DNA of 37,844 nucleotides from JADCGM01 sp943368345 (GTDB taxonomy: Bacteria > Pseudomonadota > Alphaproteobacteria > Sphingomonadales > Sphingomonadaceae), in NCBI GenBank assembly GCA_943368345.1, contig CALRKY020000028.1, forward strand, positions 1 to 37,844. Direction: 5' to 3'. The translations under genes were made by a program, and so were the position numbers. A model generated the notes under the pieces. It saw only the letters and a program-made list of their open reading frames with translations, was not told the origin of the DNA and did not search any database. Numbering within the stretch: the stretch's first letter is position 1; each line of letters opens with the position of its first letter. Positions 15,986-24,777 of this stretch are shown here, in pieces.

Positions 15986-16621
15986 TCAGCCCTCCGCGTC
16001 TGCCGCACCTGGTTTGCGCAGCAGGTCGACCGCTGCCGCCATCAGCCAGCCGCCCTGAACAATTACGATGATCAGCAGCGTGTGCGGTGTGAGTTGCAGG
16101 GTGCCCGACGCCTGCCAGGCGAGGATGCCAACGCCGCCAACCAGCCCGGTGATCCGAAGCATGGCCGTTTCCCGCCACGCCAGTCCCCAGAGTATCAGCG
16201 CAATCGAAAAGAATGCGACATGGACATTGGCGAACCCACGATTGAGCCAGACGCTCAAATGGCTGATCTTGCCGAATGTTTCACGGTCTGCACCGTCCGC
16301 TGCCATCGTGGCCGTCACGACTTCGGACGTCACCAAACCGCTGATCGTCGCGGCAGCCATCAGCGCGACGGCACCGAACAGATAGGTCACCAAACCAAGC
16401 CCGGCCAATGGTCGCGCAAGGCCAATATGGCGGGCCAGGATCACCGCGCCGAACGCCGCCAACGGTGCCGACAGGATCGCCGTCGCATGAACCAGCCCCT
16501 GCACGGTAAACGGCCCGACGACGGGCGCACCGCCGCCGTGGGTTGGATGAAATGCAACCAGCACAATCATCATCACGGATGACACTATCAGCGCAGAACC
16601 ACCTGCTTTGTCCGTCGTCAT
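15986..16621 (-). CDS. integral membrane protein, unknown function
   Basis: A 211-residue membrane protein with about six hydrophobic segments, including SALIVSSVMMIVLVAF, LVTYLFGAVALMAAATISGL and VAFFSIALILWGLAW. A short loop FHPTHGGGAP follows the first helix. I do not recognise a family. The ATG at 16621 has a good ribosome binding site (AGGAAAGG); an in-frame extension to 16699 crosses the divergent promoter region. It is divergent from the TetR gene and overlaps operon-style with the aspartic protease gene (3-bp gap), so TetR probably controls both. Confidence 0.8.
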   Translation of the reverse strand: MTTDKAGGSALIVSSVMMIVLVAFHPTHGGGAPVVGPFTVQGLVHATAILSAPLAAFGAVILARHIGLARPLAGLGLVTYLFGAVALMAAATISGLVTSEVVTATMAADGADRETFGKISHLSVWLNRGFANVHVAFFSIALILWGLAWRETAMLRITGLVGGVGILAWQASGTLQLTPHTLLIIVIVQGGWLMAAAVDLLRKPGAADAEG

Positions 16622-16671
16622 ACCTGGCCTTTCCTTGGCGATGTCCTCGGAATATTCTAGGCTGATGGTCG

Positions 16672-17292
16672 GTGCGGCGCGTCTGCTTTTCGCGGACAAA
16701 GCGAGGGGTTTTGTCTACAAAATCAACTTTGGGAGCGATTGATGAGCGGGCCATCGCAACCCGCAACGCCATTGCGCGCGCCATGGTCACACTGGGCAAG
16801 GCGCAACCGGTCGATAGCATCACGATCGGCAAATTGGCGCGTCAGGCCGGGATCGCCCGGTCAACATTCTACACCCATTATGCCAGCCGCAGCGCCTATC
16901 TCGAAACGGCCTATGCCAATATGATGGCGTCCAGCGCCCTGAAGGCTGCGACCCTTCCGGAAGGACAGGGCCAGGTGCTGGCAACCAGCCTCATCCTCGA
17001 CCATCTCCACCAATCGCGCGCCTTTGCGGTGTCGGTTGAGCAATCAAGAGATCGGCCCCGAATGCTGGCCACCGGTGAGCTGCGCTTGCGAACCATCGCG
17101 GAGGACAATCTGGCCAGTCTGCTGCCCGATATTGACCCCAGGCACCGCCGCGCCGCCGCAACCTTCATCGTCGGCGGGTTCATGGGCCTGCTGCGCCAAT
17201 GGACGGCCACCGGCCTCCAGGAGCCCCCCGCAGCCATCCGCCACCGATTCGAGACCATGGCGCGGTCGGTTGTCGAGGGATTGAAGCGGTGA
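16672..17292 (+). CDS. TetR-family transcriptional regulator
   Basis: A 206-residue (or shorter) TetR-type repressor. The helix-turn-helix block reads VDSITIGKLARQAGIARSTFYTHYASRSAYLE, the typical TetR signature, at about residues 46-78. The remainder is a helical ligand domain with an Ala/Gly-rich helix AAATFIVGGFMGLLRQW. The start is uncertain: the GTG at 16672 has no clear ribosome binding site, and a perfect palindrome at 16709-16722 would lie inside the coding sequence. In-frame TTG 16711 or 16729 would place it outside or at the edge. The gene diverges from the membrane-protein and protease genes, which it most likely regulates. Confidence 0.88.
   Translation: MRRVCFSRTKRGVLSTKSTLGAIDERAIATRNAIARAMVTLGKAQPVDSITIGKLARQAGIARSTFYTHYASRSAYLETAYANMMASSALKAATLPEGQGQVLATSLILDHLHQSRAFAVSVEQSRDRPRMLATGELRLRTIAEDNLASLLPDIDPRHRRAAATFIVGGFMGLLRQWTATGLQEPPAAIRHRFETMARSVVEGLKR
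16709..16722. promoter_or_regulatory. perfect palindrome TTTTGT-CT-ACAAAA, probable TetR operator
   Basis: Six-base arms TTTTGT and ACAAAA flank a 2-bp centre. The site lies between the TetR helix-turn-helix coding region and the divergent membrane-protein gene. Operators of this form are usual for TetR-family autoregulation. Binding has not been shown. Confidence 0.55.
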
Positions 17293-17424
17293 TCGGGACC
17301 TATCCGGCAAGCGCCCCCTCGGAAAACCACTGTCTGTCGTCTCCAGAATAGAGCTGCCCGACTTGGCACATGCCGCAGTGTCGATGTCATCGGCCCTCCG
17401 GTCCATGGAATATGGGGGCATCTC

Positions 17425-17459
17425 TTGATCATGTTCCAGATTAGGAACATAACATGAAC
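17425..17459 (+). promoter_or_regulatory. imuA promoter with LexA (SOS) box
   Basis: The sequence GAAC-N7-GAAC at 17445-17459 is the inverse of GTTC-N7-GTTC, the alphaproteobacterial LexA site. A sigma-70-like promoter fits around it: TTGATC at 17425-17430, 17 bases, then CATAAC at 17448-17453, so LexA would cover the -10 element. Transcription would begin about 17460, next to the imuA ATG at 17462. A further dyad, GTTC-N8-GAAC, spans 17433-17448. Confidence 0.82.
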
Positions 17460-17461
17460 AT

Positions 17462-18235
17462 ATGCGACTCGCCGAAGCCTCTCTCCACACTTGCAGCCCA
17501 TCCAAGGCATTGCCGCGATATGTCTTTGGCATCCCGCCGTTGGACAAGGCTCTTGGTGGCGGACTGACCTGGGGATGCGTGCATGAATTTTATTCTGCAG
17601 AGTTGGAAGACGCCCCCGCAGTGGCAGGCTTTGCGGCGGGGTTAGCCCTGCAGAGAATTGCAGGGGGAACGATAATGTGGCTGCGCGCGCGCCGTGCTCT
17701 GCCGCAGGCCGGGATTTTGCAGGCGAATGGCTGGGCCGAACTGGGCGGCGCACCGGGCAATGCCTTGGTGAGTATCATTTCCGATACTGTCATGCTGCTG
17801 CGCGCAGCCGTCGATGCCCTGCGGTGTCCGGCCTTGAAGGCGGTGATCGTGGAAGGCTGGGGACCGATGCCCGAACTCGACCTGACCGCAAGTCGGCGTC
17901 TGGCACTGACAGCCGGGAAATCGGGTGTCCCCTTGTTCCTGCTGCGCTGCGATGCCTCCCCCGTATCCAGCGCCGCGCAAACCCGTTGGCAGTTAGCGAC
18001 CGCACCTTCGCGCGCCTTGCTCGGCAATGCGCCGGGGCGGCCAACTTTCGACATTACCTTGTTGCGCCAGCGATCCGGCCCGTCTGGCCTTTCCTGGCGG
18101 CTGGAGTGGGACCGTGACAGACGCCAATTTCGTGAGGCGCCGCTATCTGGCGCTGTGGTTTCCTTTCCTGTCGACAGACCGGCTGCGGATCACGCGCACG
18201 AAACATTGTGGCAGCCCGGGCGATACGCTGCATGA
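17462..18235 (+). CDS. imuA: ImuA, RecA-like accessory protein of damage-induced mutagenesis
   Basis: A 257-residue ImuA protein, a RecA/SulA-like partner of ImuB and DnaE2 in SOS mutagenesis. The N-terminal region LPRYVFGIPPLDKALGGGLTWG is the ImuA signature, related to the RecA core. The classical Walker A lysine motif is not seen, as in other ImuA proteins. It is the first gene of the imuA-imuB-dnaE2 cassette and overlaps imuB by about 120 bp. The LexA site ends two bases before the start codon and no ribosome binding site exists, so the message is probably leaderless and SOS-induced. Confidence 0.92.
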   Translation: MRLAEASLHTCSPSKALPRYVFGIPPLDKALGGGLTWGCVHEFYSAELEDAPAVAGFAAGLALQRIAGGTIMWLRARRALPQAGILQANGWAELGGAPGNALVSIISDTVMLLRAAVDALRCPALKAVIVEGWGPMPELDLTASRRLALTAGKSGVPLFLLRCDASPVSSAAQTRWQLATAPSRALLGNAPGRPTFDITLLRQRSGPSGLSWRLEWDRDRRQFREAPLSGAVVSFPVDRPAADHAHETLWQPGRYAA

Positions 18236-19703
18236 GGCCGGAGCCAGCGGGCCGCTGGTCCTTGTTGCCAAGGTTCGGGGCGCGTTGCGCCTGCAGGCAG
18301 CCGATGCCCGGGCCCAAGCGCTGGGAATCGTACCGGGGCTGGCGCTGGCGGATGCGCGGGCTTTGCAGTCGGATCTCGTGGTGGCCGAAATAGACGAGGC
18401 GGCGGACCAGCACTGGCTGAAGCGATTGGCGCGACGCTGCACCCGCTGGTCGCCGCTGGTCAGCACCGTTCCGCCCGATGGTATTACGCTGGACATCACC
18501 GGGGCGGAGCATCTGTTCGGCGGCGAAGCCGGCATGGCCGTGCAGATAGAGGAGTCGCTGGGGGCGACCGGCATGACCGTGCGACTGGCTGCTGCGCATA
18601 CACCCGAGGCGGCGCAGGCGCTGGCCCGCTATGCTGCCCATCCGATCAAGGAGGAATTGCAGGCCATCCGCGCTCTACCAGTCGTCGCGTTGGGGTTGGA
18701 GGCGGAGGCAAGCCTCGCCTTGCGCCGGGCTGGCCTGAAAACCATCGGTGATGTGGGGGAGCGTCCGGCAGCCAGTATTGCCGCCCGTTTCGGGTTGGGG
18801 GCGATAACGGCATTGCGGCGTCTGACGGGAGAGGAACAGGCTCCGATCAATCCGCTGGCCGTACCCGCGCCCCTGCATTTTGAGCATCGGTTCGCCGAAC
18901 CGATCACGCTCCAGAGCATGGTCGCGGCCTGCTTTGCGGATCTGCTGCACGAAGCGGCACGCTTGCTGGAGGCGCGCGATCTGGGGGGGCGGTGCTTTGT
19001 CCTCAACTTGCTGCGCAGTGACGGCGAGACGCACCGGCTTGAAATTGTCACCGGTGCCCCAACCCGCGATCCGGCGCTGGTGCTGCGACTGTTTGACGAG
19101 CGGATTGCAGCGCTTGCCGATCCGCTTGATCCGGGTTTTGGTTATGATTGTCTGCGGCTGGCAGTCATGGTCGTCGAACCACTTGCGGCCGTTCAAGGTG
19201 ACTTTGACGGGAATCGTGCTGAGGCAGATGGCCTGGCCGAACTGATCGACCGGCTGAGCACAAGGCTTGGTCCCGGCGCGGTTCGGCGCATTGTGCCACA
19301 GGACAGTCATATCCCCGAGCAGGCGCAGCTGGCGCTTCCGGCGATCCGCTGCCCGGCACCGCAGCGTTGGCCGGACCCTGTCGCCGGTGAACCGGTGATG
19401 CGGCCATTATTCCTGTTCGACCCACCCCGACCGGTCGAGGTCATTGCTGAAGTTCCCGATGGCCCGCCGCTTCGCTTTCGTTGGCGGAGCAGGCTGCATG
19501 AGGTTCGGCTGTACGAAGGGCCGGAGCGGATTGCCTCTGAATGGTGGCAGCGCAAGGGCGGCGCAAATCCCGGCAGCGGCGGGTTGACCCGTGACTATTA
19601 CCGGATCGAGGACGGGCGCGGACGACGTTACTGGATATTCCGCCACGGGCTTTACGATGAGAAGCCTGATCCACGCTGGTACCTGCACGGGCTGTTCGCA
19701 TGA
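18114..19703 (+). CDS. imuB: ImuB, Y-family polymerase-like protein without catalytic residues
   Basis: A 529-residue ImuB, a Y-family DNA polymerase relative that serves as a scaffold for DnaE2. The N-terminal strand reads RYLALWFPFLSTDRL where active Y-family enzymes carry catalytic acidic residues. The second block DITGAEHLFGGE likewise lacks the usual SIDEAY. A beta-clamp-binding motif QAQLALP begins near residue 403. The C-terminus carries the ImuB block GGLTRDYYRIEDGRGRRYW. The GTG at 18114 has GGAGTGGGA upstream and lies within imuA (122-bp overlap); later starts would cut into the conserved N-terminus. Its stop overlaps the dnaE2 start (ATGA). Confidence 0.93.
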   Translation: MTDANFVRRRYLALWFPFLSTDRLRITRTKHCGSPGDTLHEAGASGPLVLVAKVRGALRLQAADARAQALGIVPGLALADARALQSDLVVAEIDEAADQHWLKRLARRCTRWSPLVSTVPPDGITLDITGAEHLFGGEAGMAVQIEESLGATGMTVRLAAAHTPEAAQALARYAAHPIKEELQAIRALPVVALGLEAEASLALRRAGLKTIGDVGERPAASIAARFGLGAITALRRLTGEEQAPINPLAVPAPLHFEHRFAEPITLQSMVAACFADLLHEAARLLEARDLGGRCFVLNLLRSDGETHRLEIVTGAPTRDPALVLRLFDERIAALADPLDPGFGYDCLRLAVMVVEPLAAVQGDFDGNRAEADGLAELIDRLSTRLGPGAVRRIVPQDSHIPEQAQLALPAIRCPAPQRWPDPVAGEPVMRPLFLFDPPRPVEVIAEVPDGPPLRFRWRSRLHEVRLYEGPERIASEWWQRKGGANPGSGGLTRDYYRIEDGRGRRYWIFRHGLYDEKPDPRWYLHGLFA

Positions 19704-22700
19704 GCACCCCGCTTGCCGCTCCACCTTTTGCCGAATTGGTCGCGGCCACCAATTACAGCTTTCTGCGGGGTGCCTCGCATCCGGCAGAGATGGTGACACG
19801 TGCACATAGCCTCGGCATGGCGGGCATCGGCATTGCCGACCGCAACACCGTGGCAGGGGTTGTGCGGGCCCATATTACCTGGCGTGAGATCGGCGGGGCG
19901 CAGAGCGGGCTTCGCCTGGTGGTGGGCGCGCGCCTGGTGTTCGCCGATGGTACGCCGGACATTGTCGCCTATCCAGCAACGCGCTGCGGCTGGGGGCGGC
20001 TGACACGATTGTTGACGCTGGGCAACCGGCGGGCGGTGAAGGGGGAGTGTATCCTCCACCTTGCCGATCTGCTCGACCATGCCGATGGCCTGCTGCTGAT
20101 TGTCATGGGACGCAATCGGATGGTGTTGGACCGGCTGGCTGCGGCTTGCCCAGGCGCCGTCTGGCTCGCGGTGAGCATGCACCGTGCCGGCGCCGATGTC
20201 CGGCGATTGGTGGAAGCCCAGACGCTGTCGGCAGCCACCGGGATTCCGCTGCTTGCCACCAATGATGCGCTTTATGCCGGTCCTGAAGCACGACCGCTTC
20301 ACGATATCCTTACCTGCATTCGTGACGGCGTGACGATCCACAGCGCGGGCAGGCGGCTTGCGGCCAATGCCGAACGGCATCTGAAATCACCCGCTGAGAT
20401 ATTGCGCCTGCTACGCCTTTGTCCGGAGGCAGTGGCCGCCACTGCGGACCTGCTCTCCCGGATTGCGTTCACGCTCGACGACCTGCGCTACGAATATCCG
20501 CACGAACCCGTTCCCGAAGGCTGGGAGCCACAGGGCTGGATGGAGCAGCTGGTCATGGAGGGTGGCCGCATCCGCTTTCCGGATGGATTGCCTGCGGCGT
20601 ACCGGGCCGTGCTTGATCAGGAATTTGCCCTGATCCGGGAGCGAAATTACGCCTGCTATTTCCTGACCGTGCACGACATTGTGCGCCATGCCCGCAGCCT
20701 TGACCCACCGATCCTGTGCCAGGGCCGGGGCAGCGCTGCCAATTCGCTGGTCTGCTATTTCCTGGGGATTACCCCGATTGATCCGGTGCGGGAGAAATTG
20801 CTGTTCTCGCGCTTCTTGTCCGAGGAGCGCCAAGAGCCACCCGACATCGATGTGGACTTCGAGCATGAGCGCCGTGAGGAGATCATGCAATATGTCTACA
20901 GGCGTTATGGGCGGGAACGGGCCGGGATCGCCGCCACCGTGATCCACTACCGCCCGCGCAGCACCCTGCGAGAGGTTGGCAAGGCGCTCGGCCTGACCGA
21001 GGATGTTACCGCGCGGCTATCCTCCACCATCTGGGGCCATTGGGGCGACGACATCCCCGAAAAGCGGGTGGCCGAGGCCGGGTTTGACATCGCCAATCCC
21101 GAGATCGCCCGACTGAAGCTGCTGGTCGATCAACTGCTCACCTTCCCCCGGCATCTTTCACAGCATGTAGGCGGCTTCGTGCTGACCGAGGGGCGGCTCG
21201 ACGAACTGGTGCCGATCCACAATGCCGCCATGCCCGACCGCACCTTCATTGAATGGGACAAGGACGATATCGACGCGCTGGGGTTGATGAAGGTCGATGT
21301 GCTGGCGCTCGGCATGCTCACCTGCATCCGCAAGAGTTTCGATCTGCTGCGGGCGCAGGGGCTGGGCAACCATGACCTGCAGAACATCCCCCATGACGAT
21401 CCGGAGGTCTACCGGATGCTCCAGCGGGGCGACAGTATCGGCACCTTTCAGGTCGAAAGCCGCGCGCAGATCGCGATGCTGCCGCGCATGAAACCGGCGG
21501 AACTCTATGACCTGGTCATTCAGGTGGCGATTGTCCGGCCGGGGCCAATCCAGGGCGGCATGGTTCACCCCTATCTGCGCCGCCGCAATGGGGAGGAGAA
21601 GGTGGTCTTCCCCAGTCCCAGCCCGCCGCACGACCCCGGTGAACTGCGTGAGGTGCTGGGAAAAACCCTTGGCGTGCCCTTGTTTCAGGAGCAGGCGATG
21701 AAGCTCGCCATTGTCGCCGCCAATTTCACACCCGCGCAGGCCGACGGGCTGCGCCGCGCGATGGCGACCTTCCGGAACCACGGAACCGTCCACCACTATG
21801 AAAGCCTGCTGATCGACGGGATGGTTGCACGCGGATATGAGCGGGATTTTGCCGAGCGCTGCTTCGGGCAAATCAAGGGGTTTGGCGAATATGGCTTTCC
21901 CGAAAGCCACGCACAGGCCTTTGCTTGGCTCGCCTATGTTTCTTGCTGGTTAAAGTGCCGCCATCCTGCGGTGTTCACCTGTGCCCTGCTCAACAGCCAG
22001 CCGATGGGCTTCTACGCCCCCGCCCAACTCGTCCAGGATGTCCAGGCGCACGGGGTGGATGTGCGGGCGGTGGATGTGAACGCCAGTGGGTGGGGCTCAA
22101 CACTGGAGGCGGGGGCAGGCGACAGGTTGGCCGTGCGGCTCGGCTTTTCGCGGATCGACGGCTTTCGGGAGACATGGGGTGATGCCATTGCCCTGGCCCG
22201 GCGCTCCGGGGCATTCCTGTCGGTTGAAAATCTGGCGCGGCGGGCCCAGTTGCCGCCAGCGGCGCTGCGGAGGCTGGCCGATGCCGATGCGCTGCGGTCG
22301 CTCGGCAGGACCCGGCGGGAGGCGCTGTGGGAGGCGCGGCGAACTCCGCCGGACCAGTTACCGCTGTTCAGCTTCGCCAACGCGCCCGAGCTCGGGGCAG
22401 AGCCAGCGCCAAGACTGCCTGCGATGCCGCTGCAGGAGGAAGTGGTGTCGGACTATCAGACCATCCGGCTGTCGCTAAAGGGGCACCCGGTGCAGTTCCT
22501 GCGGGCTGACCTTACCAGGGACGGGGTGCTGACCTGCCGCGATGCCAATGCTGTCCCCGATGGCCGCAAGGTCCGCGTCGCCGGTGTCGTCCTTACCCGG
22601 CAGCGCCCCGGCAAAGGCAATGCGGTGTTCATCACGTTTGAGGACGAAACCGGCATCGTCAATGCCCTGCTCTGGGCCAGGGACATGGAGCCGCAGCGCC

Positions 22701-22945
22701 GGGCCGTCATGTCCGCCCGGCTGATGCTGATCGAGGGGGAGGTGCAGCGCAGCAAGGAAGACGTGGTGCATCTGATGGCGCGCCGTATCATCGACCGAAC
22801 CAGGATGCTTGATCATCTGACCGAACATGGCGGGATTGCGCCGTCCCTAGGCCGAGGCGACGAAGTCGTGACTCCCCAGAGACCGCGCGGGCATGGCCAT
22901 CCCCGCAATGTCCGAACCATCCCACCATCGCGGGATTTCCATTGA
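19700..22945 (+). CDS. dnaE2: DnaE2, error-prone DNA polymerase III alpha subunit
   Basis: A 1081-residue DnaE2/ImuC, the C-family polymerase that carries out translesion and mutagenic synthesis in the SOS response. An N-terminal PHP domain begins with FAELVAATNYSFLRGASHP. The catalytic aspartates are in PDIDVDFE (Asp382, Asp384) and KVDVLALGM (Asp533). The finger region includes IVRPGPIQGGMVHPYLRRR. An OB-fold near the C-terminus reads VRVAGVVLTRQRPGKG and FITFEDETGIVNALLW. The length matches the DnaE2 class (1,050-1,150), shorter than DnaE1. The ATG overlaps the imuB stop codon by 4 bp, so translation is coupled. Activity requires ImuA and ImuB, both encoded just upstream. Confidence 0.96.
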   Translation: MSTPLAAPPFAELVAATNYSFLRGASHPAEMVTRAHSLGMAGIGIADRNTVAGVVRAHITWREIGGAQSGLRLVVGARLVFADGTPDIVAYPATRCGWGRLTRLLTLGNRRAVKGECILHLADLLDHADGLLLIVMGRNRMVLDRLAAACPGAVWLAVSMHRAGADVRRLVEAQTLSAATGIPLLATNDALYAGPEARPLHDILTCIRDGVTIHSAGRRLAANAERHLKSPAEILRLLRLCPEAVAATADLLSRIAFTLDDLRYEYPHEPVPEGWEPQGWMEQLVMEGGRIRFPDGLPAAYRAVLDQEFALIRERNYACYFLTVHDIVRHARSLDPPILCQGRGSAANSLVCYFLGITPIDPVREKLLFSRFLSEERQEPPDIDVDFEHERREEIMQYVYRRYGRERAGIAATVIHYRPRSTLREVGKALGLTEDVTARLSSTIWGHWGDDIPEKRVAEAGFDIANPEIARLKLLVDQLLTFPRHLSQHVGGFVLTEGRLDELVPIHNAAMPDRTFIEWDKDDIDALGLMKVDVLALGMLTCIRKSFDLLRAQGLGNHDLQNIPHDDPEVYRMLQRGDSIGTFQVESRAQIAMLPRMKPAELYDLVIQVAIVRPGPIQGGMVHPYLRRRNGEEKVVFPSPSPPHDPGELREVLGKTLGVPLFQEQAMKLAIVAANFTPAQADGLRRAMATFRNHGTVHHYESLLIDGMVARGYERDFAERCFGQIKGFGEYGFPESHAQAFAWLAYVSCWLKCRHPAVFTCALLNSQPMGFYAPAQLVQDVQAHGVDVRAVDVNASGWGSTLEAGAGDRLAVRLGFSRIDGFRETWGDAIALARRSGAFLSVENLARRAQLPPAALRRLADADALRSLGRTRREALWEARRTPPDQLPLFSFANAPELGAEPAPRLPAMPLQEEVVSDYQTIRLSLKGHPVQFLRADLTRDGVLTCRDANAVPDGRKVRVAGVVLTRQRPGKGNAVFITFEDETGIVNALLWARDMEPQRRAVMSARLMLIEGEVQRSKEDVVHLMARRIIDRTRMLDHLTEHGGIAPSLGRGDEVVTPQRPRGHGHPRNVRTIPPSRDFH

Positions 22946-23009
22946 AGATCATTGCAGTCGACAAACGTCGGGCCGCATCCGTCCCCGGCGGCTTTGAGCT
23001 ACTGCCCGA

Positions 23010-23129
23010 TCAGAGGCCGAGGTCGCTGAGCCTTGGGTGATCATCGGGACGACGAGCAAGCGGCCAATGGAATTTGCGGTCGGCTTCGGCAATCGGGTGT
23101 TCGTTGATGCTGGCAATGCGGCGGCGCAT
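23010..23129 (-). pseudogene. 39-codon orphan remnant after guaA
   Basis: A short open frame directly downstream of the guaA stop codon reads IASINEHPIAEADRKFHW then PLARRPDDHPRLSDLGL. The composition looks like genuine protein and not a shadow, yet there is no ribosome binding site and it is too short for a usual gene. It may be the tail of a gene truncated by a rearrangement. I cannot name the parent family. Confidence 0.3.
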
Positions 23130-23148
23130 CAGTCTGGAGTGGCCTGAT

Positions 23149-24708
23149 TCATTCCCACTCGATCGTCCCCGGCGGCTTCGACGTATAGTCATAGACCACC
23201 CGGTTGATGCCCTTGACCTCGTTGACGATGCGCGTCGCCACGGCGCTGAGAAAGCTGGAGTCATAGGGGTAGACGTCCGCTGTCATGCCATCGACTGAGG
23301 TCACCGCCCTCAATGCGCAGACGAAATCATAGGTGCGCCCGTCGCCCATCACCCCGACGGTCCGGACCGGCAGCAGCACCGCGAATGCCTGCCAGATATC
23401 ATCATACAGCCCAGCTTTGCGGATTTCCTCGAGGTAAATCCGGTCGGCTTTGCGCAGGATGTCGCATTTCTCGGCGCTGACTTCGCCCGGAATGCGGATG
23501 GCAAGGCCGGGTCCGGGAAACGGATGCCGTCCGACAAAGGCCTCCGGCAGCCCGAGTTCGCGGCCCAGCAGGCGGACCTCGTCCTTGAACAATTCGCGCA
23601 GCGGTTCGACCAGCTGCATATTCATCCGCTCCGGCAGACCGCCGACATTATGGTGGCTTTTGATCGTCACCGACGGCCCGCCGGTAAAGGACACGCTCTC
23701 GATCACATCGGGATAAAGCGTGCCCTGCGCCAGAAAATCGGCCCCGCCGATCTTCTTCGCCTCCGCCTCGAACAATTCGATGAACGCGCCGCCGATAAAC
23801 TTGCGCTTGGCCTCCGGATCGCTGACCCCGGCCAGCCCGCCAAGGAACAGCTCGCTCGCCTCCACATGCACCAGAGGGATGTTGTAGCTGTCCCGGAACA
23901 GCGTCACCACTTCGTCAGCTTCCCCGTGCCGCATCAGGCCGTGGTCGACGAACACGCAGGTCAGCTGTTCGCCGATGGCCTCGTGGATCAATACAGCCGC
24001 AACGGCGGAATCCACCCCGCCGGACAGGCCGCAAATCACCCGGCCCTTGCCGACCTGCTGGCGGATTTCGGCGATCTTGGCCTCCCGGAACCCGGCCATC
24101 GACCAATCGGCCTTGCAGCCCGCCACCCGCAGGACGAAATTGCGGATCAGCTTGGCCCCATCGGGCGTGTGAACCACCTCCGGATGGAACATCGTGGTGT
24201 AATAGCGCCGCGTTTCATCGGCGAGAATGGCGAAGGGTGCGCCAGGCGAAGTGCCAATCACCACAAAGCCAGCTGGTGCGACGGTCACCCGGTCGCCGTG
24301 GCTCATCCAAACCGGATAGCGCCCGCCGACCTCCCAAACCCCGTCGAACAACGGGCTGGGTTTCAGGATTTCGACATCGGCGCGGCCAAATTCGGCGGCA
24401 TGGCCACCTTCGACAATGCCTCCCAGTTGAGTGCAGAGTGTCTGCTGGCCGTAGCAGATGGCAAGGATCGGCAATCCGCTGTCAATGACGGCCTGCGGGG
24501 CGCGCGGACTGCCAGATGCCGTCACGGACGAAGGCCCGCCGGACAAGATCACCGCCCGTGGCTGCATCCGGGCGAGCGCGGCCTCACCGCTGCTGAACGG
24601 GACGATTTCGCAATAGACGCCCGCCTCCCGGACGCGGCGGGCAATGAGCTGGGTGACCTGACTTCCGAAGTCGAGGATCAGGATGGATTCGCTGGAGGAG
24701 ACTGACAT
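23149..24708 (-). CDS. guaA: GMP synthase (glutamine-hydrolysing)
   Basis: A 519-residue GMP synthase, which converts XMP, glutamine and ATP to GMP. The N-terminal class I amidotransferase holds ILILDFGSQVTQLIARRVRE, the nucleophile Cys85 in ILAICYGQQTLC and the His-Glu pair in MFHPEVVHT. The ATP-pyrophosphatase P-loop is SGGVDSAVAA. The C-terminal dimerisation domain has RHPFPGPGLAIRIPGE and ends DYTSKPPGTIEWE. Length is normal. The ATG at 24708 follows a GGGGGG ribosome binding site; an extension to 24753 would read through the terminator stem. A perfect intrinsic terminator begins 14 bp upstream of this start, so guaA either has its own promoter very close or is controlled by attenuation. 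Confidence 0.97.
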   Translation of the reverse strand: MSVSSSESILILDFGSQVTQLIARRVREAGVYCEIVPFSSGEAALARMQPRAVILSGGPSSVTASGSPRAPQAVIDSGLPILAICYGQQTLCTQLGGIVEGGHAAEFGRADVEILKPSPLFDGVWEVGGRYPVWMSHGDRVTVAPAGFVVIGTSPGAPFAILADETRRYYTTMFHPEVVHTPDGAKLIRNFVLRVAGCKADWSMAGFREAKIAEIRQQVGKGRVICGLSGGVDSAVAAVLIHEAIGEQLTCVFVDHGLMRHGEADEVVTLFRDSYNIPLVHVEASELFLGGLAGVSDPEAKRKFIGGAFIELFEAEAKKIGGADFLAQGTLYPDVIESVSFTGGPSVTIKSHHNVGGLPERMNMQLVEPLRELFKDEVRLLGRELGLPEAFVGRHPFPGPGLAIRIPGEVSAEKCDILRKADRIYLEEIRKAGLYDDIWQAFAVLLPVRTVGVMGDGRTYDFVCALRAVTSVDGMTADVYPYDSSFLSAVATRIVNEVKGINRVVYDYTSKPPGTIEWE

Positions 24709-24721
24709 GCGCCCCCCTGCC

Positions 24722-24756
24722 AAAAAAACGGCGTGCGGTCCAGTGAACCGCACGCC
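24722..24756 (-). terminator. intrinsic terminator, or attenuator before guaA
   Basis: On the minus strand, a perfect 10-bp stem (GGCGTGCGGT with ACCGCACGCC) with a 7-base loop is followed by GTTTTTTT. It begins 21 bp after the stop codon of the exported-protein gene and ends 13 bp before the guaA start codon, next to its ribosome binding site. Confidence 0.9.
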
Positions 24757-24777
24757 AATGTCAGGCTGGCTGAAGTC

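Noticed and set aside
23524..24705. 393-codon open frame on the plus strand
   Set aside because: It is antisense to guaA, whose motifs and start are certain. High G+C makes such antisense frames common.
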